Positions 57,728 to 64,000 of a stretch of 64,000 nucleotides of DNA are shown here, piece by piece. The position numbers and the translations under genes are program-made. How positions within the stretch are numbered: position 1 is the first letter of the stretch; each line of letters begins with the position of its first letter. The notes beneath the pieces are model-generated. The model did no database searches and was not told where the DNA came from. It saw only the letters and a program-made list of their open reading frames with translations. The stretch is from Calliopum simillimum (taxonomy: Eukaryota > Arthropoda > Insecta > Diptera > Lauxaniidae): positions 33,950,101-34,014,100 of the forward strand of contig OX638371.1 in assembly GCA_951812925.1 (NCBI GenBank), in the 5' to 3' direction.

Positions 57728-58936
57728 TGTATGTATGTAGTCTTTAGTTTTTTGTCTCTTTTGGAAATTTTTAAAAACATGATATAAGCCGCTTTCAAAG
57801 TTCACGATTTGTGTTGTTGTTTGTTTTTTTTATAAAAATTTTCACTTACACATAACAACAAACATTAAGTGTGTAACATCGAAACTCAGTACATAAAATA
57901 AAAAATTAAGTGTCAACAACATCACACAAAACAGCAAAGTTGGCAATGTAACTAATTTATTTTATGAATCCCAAGAAAACGATAAAAATTTAATAAAAAC
58001 CTCAAAAATATACACAATGGATTTGAGCCTAAAATTCGGCAGCTTTAGAAAGGAAAGCATCATGATAGCAGCAAGCAACATTTGAGAAAAAGTAGAAAAA
58101 GAATTTTCTTTTCAACTTTTTTTATCGTTGTCGTATTTTTTCTTTGCCAAAATCTAATTGCGAATATGTATTACATTTAAGTTGACGACGACCAAGATAC
58201 AAGCGGTAAAACCACGCTGTAAAGCGTTCACATGGGAAATTTTTTACAAATGACTTTTTTAAATTTCAGATTTTTTAAAGATGAAAGCGAAGTTACTTAA
58301 GCTATTTAAAGCTGTTCGTTTACATTCCAAAGGACATTGCTCCACTTCTGCTGTGTAGTAGGATTCACTATTGCATTCGTCATCATCATCATTAAGATTA
58401 CCATCTCCTTATTCCATTCACTTTTCTGCTTCTGTTATTGTTCTTATTGTTGTTCATATTTACATAAATCCCGTATCGCTTTCGTTTCTAATAAAAATTT
58501 TGTATTTTATGGGTCGTTGCACGCAAATGACACCAGTAACAGAATCAGCAATGCAGCAGCAAGAAATCCCTGCCATAAAGTGGCGTAGATTAACACACTG
58601 AGAAAAAGAAAAAACAAAATGTTTTTATTAAAGCAGCATTACAGTGATGGTGATAGTGGATAAAATCACAGAAAATCTGAAGGTGCTCTGCAATGAAGCC
58701 ACAGTCAGGGTCAGAAGATGACTGCGCGGTTCAAATACAGAGTTAGCAGCTAAGAAAACAAATGCGGTAAAAGATCGAGGTACTTTGATGTACTGATTGA
58801 CACTATAAAGAACATCTGGCTGCGCTGGTGAAACAGCAGCATAAATGCAATTCTATCAAGCTTCATCCAACATTAAAACATGAATATTTTAAGAAATTCC
58901 TAATCATTCTGGGAAACAGATGGACTGCATATACGT
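57728..58936. other. No gene recognised
   Basis: Possible continuation of pre-insertion DNA; AT-rich, no domain seen. Confidence 0.4.
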
Positions 58937-58941
58937 CGACG

Positions 58942-59350
58942 AGCAGTGGCGCAAAAGCGACTACTTTTTTGTGACGGTGCACAGTGGCCGAAAAGCGACT
59001 TGTTTTGTTAAAATCAACTTTTCGACCGTAATAATTAAGCGATTGAAACGAATTTTTTTTATTCAAGATGACCGATCCAAAATGGTAGAGAAAAACATTA
59101 AAACCAGAAGGATGAGTTTAATATAAAATCCACTTTTTAAAAGAAATTAAATTTTTAAGACGCCATATTGGATCCGCCATGTTAAGACCTATTAAATTGA
59201 CATGAAATTGTTAATTAGGGGCTCACAAAACCTCTATGAGCCGATTTTTGTGAAAATCGTAGAGGTTTAAAAAAAATTCTGTTGCAAACGCTTAATTATT
59301 ATGATCGGAAAATTAATTTTACCAAAAAAAGTAATTTTTGCGTCACTGTG
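58942..59350. mobile_element. Transib-type non-autonomous element 4
   Basis: The right end reads CACAGTGACGCAAAAATT in reverse complement. The left end exists twice: AGCAGTGGCGCAAAAGCGAC at 58942 and CACAGTGGCCGAAAAGCGAC at 58980. The inner TIR 'gtaataattaagcg' matches for ~60 bp. CGACG flanks the outer left end (58937-58941) and the right end (59351-59355), a perfect Transib-type duplication. Confidence 0.75.
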
Positions 59351-59355
59351 CGACG

Positions 59356-59821
59356 TGAAACAACTGCAAGAATTGGACGGATAGTAGTCAGGAGTTATGC
59401 ATTGGTATACTTACATAATATCAACGGAGAAAATTGGTTATTGATTGTATTTACAATAAGTTGAAATCTCACGACGCTAAAAAAAAGAGACCTTGATGCA
59501 TCTCAAGCTGCCACAAAATAAGAAATGGTTTTACATTAAAAACCGCTGACGCTATACGCCTTCATGCTTCAGAACAGGAAAACTTTCGTCCTGACAGAGC
59601 ACACAGTCACTGGGACTTCGTTTGGCTTCGGCTACTGCCTAACCCTTGCACCTGTTTCATCCCTCACTGTCTCCTCCTTTTCTCAAAAAGAAAATAGAGA
59701 TGATATCAAGGCCATCTGAAGCGCTACTCAGACCCTCTCTCTTACAAGAGCGAATATCACGGAGGCCCAACGTAGGCAAATGAAGAGATGGCATTAAATG
59801 CCTTAAACGGAACCTCTCTGA
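59356..59821. other. No gene recognised
   Basis: May be part of the non-LTR relic that continues at 60623, but no domain was identified here. Confidence 0.35.
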
Positions 59822-59826
59822 CGTCG

Positions 59827-60622
59827 CACAGTGGCGACATCTGGCATTTCTCGTTGCAAAAATCGTAACTTCTGAACCATTTAAGATATTTGAGTTCTGT
59901 TTTCGGTTATGGATAGAGAATTCTCATTGCCAAAGTATTCAACCTAAATATGAAGAATTTTTCTCAAAAATTAAATTTTTTTGCTAACTTCAAAATTTAC
60001 TCAACTTTGAGTGGCTGTTAAAACCAAACACTGGGTTGAATGGGTTCAAATATTCAAATCCTTTGGCTTCTGACATTTTTCTATGTAATGGTAATATCAG
60101 ATTTGTAAAAGGGAACCACTCGAAATTGATTTTTGGAACGCCTTTTCGTAAAATGACGTCATTAGTTACAGGTTTCATGATGAAAATCGTTATAACTCAT
60201 AAAGGAGCATATAGACGCAGCTACAATTCTTATATTGCATTCAGAATTATTGAGCCTATTTAGTTTTAGTAGTCCGTAAGATATCTTTTTCGAACATTTT
60301 TTTGAAACTCCTTTCGAAGTTGAAAAAAAGGGTAAAAACAGTGTTTCAGAAAAGTACTGTTACCTCAGAAATTAAAAAAAAAGTTATTTATTTTTAGTCC
60401 GTTTATGCCATAAATAGAAAAAAATTAACTTTTCTTTCCTAAGTTGCAGAAAAATTAGAACCTCATCTTGAAAAAAAAAAATCCATTGACTTTGACCAGC
60501 TTTACAAAGCTGTATTCTTGAATATTGAGCAAGTATTTATCGAACTGCATTATAAGATTTGCGAATTTCCACCACACTAAAATTGATTTTTGCAACCACT
60601 TTTGAGAAATGTCGCCAGTGTG
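59827..60622. mobile_element. Transib-type non-autonomous element 5, RSS-like ends
   Basis: Left CACAGTGGCGACAT, right (reverse complement) CACACTGGCGACAT. Perfect duplication CGTCG (59822-59826, 60623-60627), fitting the CGNCG target preference of Transib. At both ends a 22-bp spacer separates the heptamer from GCAAAAATC (59856-59864; complement at 60585-60593). 796 bp, non-coding. Confidence 0.87.
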
Positions 60623-60840
60623 CGTCGGTAGGACGCTCGGGACAGTCCGTCACAGCCCACACGCTGAGTATACCTTTTCTCAATACGTGCGATGGCAAGA
60701 TAAGCGAAGATGACATCGTTGGAAGCATAACAACTAAAAACTTTATAAATATGATGGCTAGTAGCGTGCAGAACTGGCGATGCATAGCCACTTTCGTCGA
60801 GAAGATCCTCAAAACGAAGAAAGTAAATCTGAACTGCTGA
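60623..60840 (+). pseudogene. Non-LTR ORF2 C-terminal fragment (possible)
   Basis: Open frame TAHTLSIPFLNTCDGKISED, VGSITTKNFINMMASS, VQNWRCIATFVEKILKTKK. The spacing of HTL...C and NMMxSS...W...F...I resembles the tail of R1/LOA-type ORF2 proteins. Remote similarity only. Confidence 0.4.
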
Positions 60841-61025
60841 AAAACGATAAAGCCATGACGGCAAATCGCAAGCAAAAAAAGAAGTGGTCCTGACCGTAGG
60901 ACAGTGTGCATCCTTTGCGAAAGGATAAATGGTTTCTCTTCCCCTAAGTAATACAACCGTATCTTCAGGGTAGAAAATGGGCTCTTTGATTAAGAGGGGG
61001 AAGTTCTTTAGTGTAAGACAATTTT

Positions 61026-61283
61026 AGCTCGCCTACAACAACTAAAATATTTGAATAATTTGCAAATTTCGCAGAACTACAACAATCACAAAAAATATTT
61101 TTTTTTTTTTTTTTAGCTCCTCAAAATTCCTCGGAACTAAAACGTTCATGAAAAATTGTTTTCGTATGTGTTGTAGCTCACAGAAATTGTAAAAAAAGCA
61201 AAAAATAGTATTTGTGATTGTTGCAGTTCCGCAAAATTTGCAAAGTATTAAAATATTGTAGTTGTTCTAGACGAGCAAACATT
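61026..61283. repeat. Fold-back MITE, ~80-bp arms
   Basis: 'gctcgcctacaacaactaaa' ... 'tgcaaatttcgcagaactac' is mirrored by 61195-61283 ('gtagttccgcaaaatttgca' type). Non-coding. Confidence 0.7.
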
Positions 61284-61289
61284 TTGCGC

Positions 61290-62540
61290 TGTGTTATGGG
61301 TTAAAACCACATTCGATGCACAGTTGAGGCATCTTTTAAATATGTTACATTATTGTAGCATCAATAATATGGCATAGTCTTAGGCATATCTTTTGGTTGA
61401 CCACGAAGAGTTCAACCATGAGATATGATGCATTCCGACCTCAAAGGTAAAATAGTGAGATAAGCAGAATTGTATTGTCAAGATCGTTGTATTTTTCAAG
61501 ATTGTTATTCGAGACCAAGATTTGTAAACTATATAAACTTATTTTAGAGTAAATCAAATTGTCTCTTGATTTGCAAATCAAGATAACTAAGTGGTGCGTT
61601 TTTATTCAAACTGAGTGTTTAGTTTAGAAGTGCGTCATTAGTGAAGATAAGTACATTCGACGGTCGGGAGACCATTCAACAGCTGATTGCGCGTGGAGCA
61701 GTGATTTGAAACGCTGACACTTTTGGTGTACAGCACATACTAATTATTTTGAAATGCTTGGATGGCTTCAGCATTTTGTTACCTCCACACCCTTCTTCTA
61801 GCCTTCCTTATATTCTAGGGCTTTTTTAACTTAACAGATTTTATTCTTGGTGTATTCTTGGGATGCGTCTACAGCAACTGTTGCTCCAATAACTAATGCT
61901 GACGCGACTGATGATGATGATGCTATTCAAAATCCTTTATTTCACTTCGCTGTATTCCTTTGTAAGTCAGTGTGCGTTATATTTGTGTATTATATGTGTG
62001 TGTGTTCGTCATGCTTGTTTCCAATTCCATTTCCGCTTTTCACATTTACAAAGCCTCATTTTTGTTTTTATTCAGCAACAATAACAACAACAACTAAAGC
62101 AAAACAAAACCAAACGCAATACAACAACAATAAATGCAGCATGACGAGTACAGCCATTACTATCACAAATGCATCCCATTGTGCGGTAGTGTTGTTTATT
62201 TTGTATTTGTTGTTGCTGTTGTCGCGTGCTGCCATGTTGCGACGACTTGTCATACTCTCGCATTATGCGACAAATAATCGCGCGGATAATGCAACAGAAA
62301 CGAGAATCAGCAACATTGTTGCAGCACAGGAAGCAATGACTTTTGTTATTGTTGCGAGTTTTCATATTCTTTTTAGTTTTATGTAATTTTTACGACATGC
62401 ACATGTACACCATTGAACAGAAATTATAAAACGAAAAATGATCCATACGTAAAATGCTTATTTTGTCATATGAATCAATAAATGTTAAAAGGACGGATAT
62501 TTGAAAGGAAAACTTAACGTAGTCGCTGGAAACCTAAAAA
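61290..62540. other. No gene recognised; CAA-rich
   Basis: (CAA)n and (TGTG)n stretches; overlapping ORFs on both strands are translations of these. No domain seen. Confidence 0.4.
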
Positions 62541-62950
62541 CCCGAATGACCATCTCGAGGATAACTAACCGTTACTATTGGATGGGAAAGTTTAGCTATA
62601 TCATTCGCTAAGTTCGCTGTTGCGATTCCCGTCAACGATTCAAAGCCGGAGAGATGTTTACGAAAATGCAAAGAGACATGGGTCAATATGTATGCCGATT
62701 TCGTTGGATCACTTCTCCGATCCAAGCACAAAAACGTTTTCAAAATGAACAGAGTTAGTAGCATTGCACATGGCCACTGTGGAGGGGGTCGAGAAAACGT
62801 TCTGGGAGAGAATACTCGCCAGATACGTCGTAGCCGTGGTTCTCATCAGCGACGCGCAGTTTTTACCAGCCATACCGTGAAAAGATTTCTGGAAGAGACC
62901 GTACCATACGGATACAAACCGGCGTATCTCACACAATGACAGGAACCCCG
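62541..62950 (+). pseudogene. Decayed Ty3/Gypsy integrase
   Basis: Across frames: ISRITNRYYWMGKFSYIIR (end of the zinc-finger region), KETWVNMYADFVGSLLRSKH (first catalytic Asp in YADFVG), EKTFWERILARYVVAVVLIS, DAQF (second Asp), VKRFLEE. This is the order of an integrase core. The third (Glu) is lost and at least three frameshifts are present. Not related to elements A-C at the motif level. Confidence 0.72.
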
Positions 62951-63276
62951 ATTACCAAATCTTTATATGGTGAAGTCATAATGAGTTGTGGCGTTTGCGT
63001 CACTGGTTATCGTACAACTTATCCTTGAGGAGAAAAGGGGTAGTCGTAGAGTCCGTCTTAGTGTAATCAAAGCCTACCACTAACACAATGAAGAGTGGTG
63101 TGAACATTGCTTAGTGACTGTACCTACTTTATTCCAAGTATTTACTTTTTCATCACGGACAAAACAGAACAAGAACATCACAACAAACTAAGCATTAGCA
63201 TAGCCAATAAAAAAAACAACATGACAATTTAACAACACCACCTCAACTGCAACTCCAGTTAAACGGTACGAGAATA
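62951..63276. other. No gene recognised
   Basis: Stretch between the integrase and RNase H relics. Nothing could be supported. Confidence 0.4.
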
Positions 63277-63660
63277 TTGCACGTAGCTTTGGCGAATTTG
63301 GTCCCATGTTCCAGGAGAAAGTGTGGGACCGCCAAGTACACGGACGGCTCTAAACAAGAAGCAGGGGTGTGGACTGGTGTTTTCATTCCCACCTATAGTA
63401 CAACATTAAGGTATAAATTTCCACAACACTGTAGCATCTTTCAAGCTGAGTTGGAGGCGATTAGTATGGCAACGGAACATGTCATGGCGAGCAGTGGCGT
63501 CGATCGCTTTAATTTTTATGTTGACAGTCAAGCTGCCCTTAACTCTCTCGTATAGAGGGCAACGGAATTGCTGATGAACAGGCAAAAGCAGGTGTGCTAC
63601 TCGATGGTGATCCGTTAAACGTATCACTTTCCTTACAGCACCACAATGTTATATATAGAT
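63277..63660 (+). pseudogene. RNase H domain of a non-LTR retrotransposon
   Basis: AKYTDGSKQEAGVWTGVFI (first Asp), CSIFQAELEAISMATEHVM (Glu), FNFYVDSQAALNSL (Asp), then a frame change into GNGIADEQAKAGVLLDGDP (last Asp). The usual ~25 residues between DSQAA and GNGIADE are deleted. Independent of the relic at 14.6-16.5 kb. Confidence 0.78.
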
Positions 63661-63807
63661 CAACTGTAGCTAGCGTAGCATGTCTCAAAACCAGAGTGTG
63701 TTACCAACTAACAATTTGGCAATTTTTCACAACAGACGGTGCTAGTGAGCCTTATGATTTATCCATAATGGGGATCCTGTTCAGAGAGTGTATCCGTGTC
63801 CGATAGC

Positions 63808-63885
63808 TTAATCGCTAAAGCACTGCGTTTTCTTTCATTAGAAAACCGGAGTCACGTGTTTGAGTACGGTTCCTGACAAGATTTA
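63808..63885 (+). tRNA. tRNA-like/SINE-like stretch (weak)
   Basis: 'tagcttaatcgctaaagca' fits an A box (D arm) and 'gtttgagtac' ~45 bp later resembles a degenerate B box. The anticodon arm has a long A/T insertion and the acceptor stem pairs poorly, so this is at best a tRNA-derived SINE head or pseudogene. Confidence 0.2.
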
Positions 63886-64000
63886 ACTAAAACTGATCTG
63901 TATATAAATATGTATGTGGAAGTAGCCGAAACATATGTAATCAATTTCCATGTTAACACTTGCTTGCGTCTGTTGTTGAAAAATTGCAAAAATGACTGTT

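Noticed and set aside
61847..62386. 179-residue ORF with Thr/Lys/Gln-rich stretch
   Set aside because: Microsatellite-driven (CAA)n frame with no domain and overlapping frames on the other strand.

Overview
This 64 kb window is AT-rich insect nuclear DNA, most likely from a brachyceran fly. The reasons are the small 61-78 bp GT-AG introns, Ty3/Gypsy elements with a fly-type tRNA-Lys primer site, DINE-1/HINE-like rolling-circle repeats, and Transib, hAT, Tc1, RTE and I/Jockey/R1-type relics. The sequence alone does not fix family or genus. Almost everything recognisable is mobile DNA. The only convincing intact host genes are two small secreted collagen-like genes. A third, weaker candidate is the 3' end of a spliced gene of unknown function.

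Layout. 0.4-5.6 kb: a ~415-bp tandem repeat split by a very young Gypsy element (LTRs differ at 1 of 253 bases) whose RNase H C-terminus and integrase are deleted. 6.4-7.6 kb: a fold-back remnant and a HINE copy. 8.3-9.85 kb: the divergent collagen-like gene pair. 10-13 kb: two inverted-repeat structures, a HINE fragment carrying a solo LTR, and a TA-flanked TIR element. 14.6-17.1 kb: a non-LTR ORF2 tail split by a HINE, plus a HINE end. 17.2-22.7 kb: one transposase-like pseudogene cut in two by a ~4 kb insertion that itself holds a MITE with a HINE inside. 23.4-26.6 kb: a Gypsy relic, a TTA-flanked MITE and a decayed Transib fragment. 27.2-30.7 kb: an RTE retrotransposon with 15-bp target duplications, split by a 2.57-kb Transib that still encodes the C-terminal part of its RAG1-related transposase. 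30.9-31.6 kb: a HINE. 33.9-36.1 kb: a TIR element with a non-coding Transib inside. 40.5-47.3 kb: a second type of transposase-like pseudogene split by a complete but decayed Gypsy element. 47.7-49 kb: a HINE and a short coding fragment. 49.9-51.4 kb: spliced exons of unknown function beside a third Transib. 51.6-53.8 kb: an hAT element. 54-55.3 kb: a long inverted repeat. 55.5-57.7 kb: a Gypsy tail with two related MITEs. 58.9-60.8 kb: a fourth and a fifth Transib-type element. 61-63.9 kb: a fold-back, a Gypsy integrase relic, an RNase H relic and a weak tRNA-like stretch.

Two patterns stand out. First, five separate insertions begin with CACAGTG, the V(D)J recombination-signal heptamer, and are flanked by 5-bp GC-rich duplications (CGACA, TGGCG, CGGCT, CGACG, CGTCG). 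This is the Transib signature, and one of the five still encodes the RAG1-like region around the third catalytic acid. Second, a tandem module with a 141-142 bp period and the shared core ACCTCCCATAYAA occurs inside the HINE rolling-circle elements and inside two different Transib elements. This suggests a satellite-like cassette exchanged between unrelated transposon classes.
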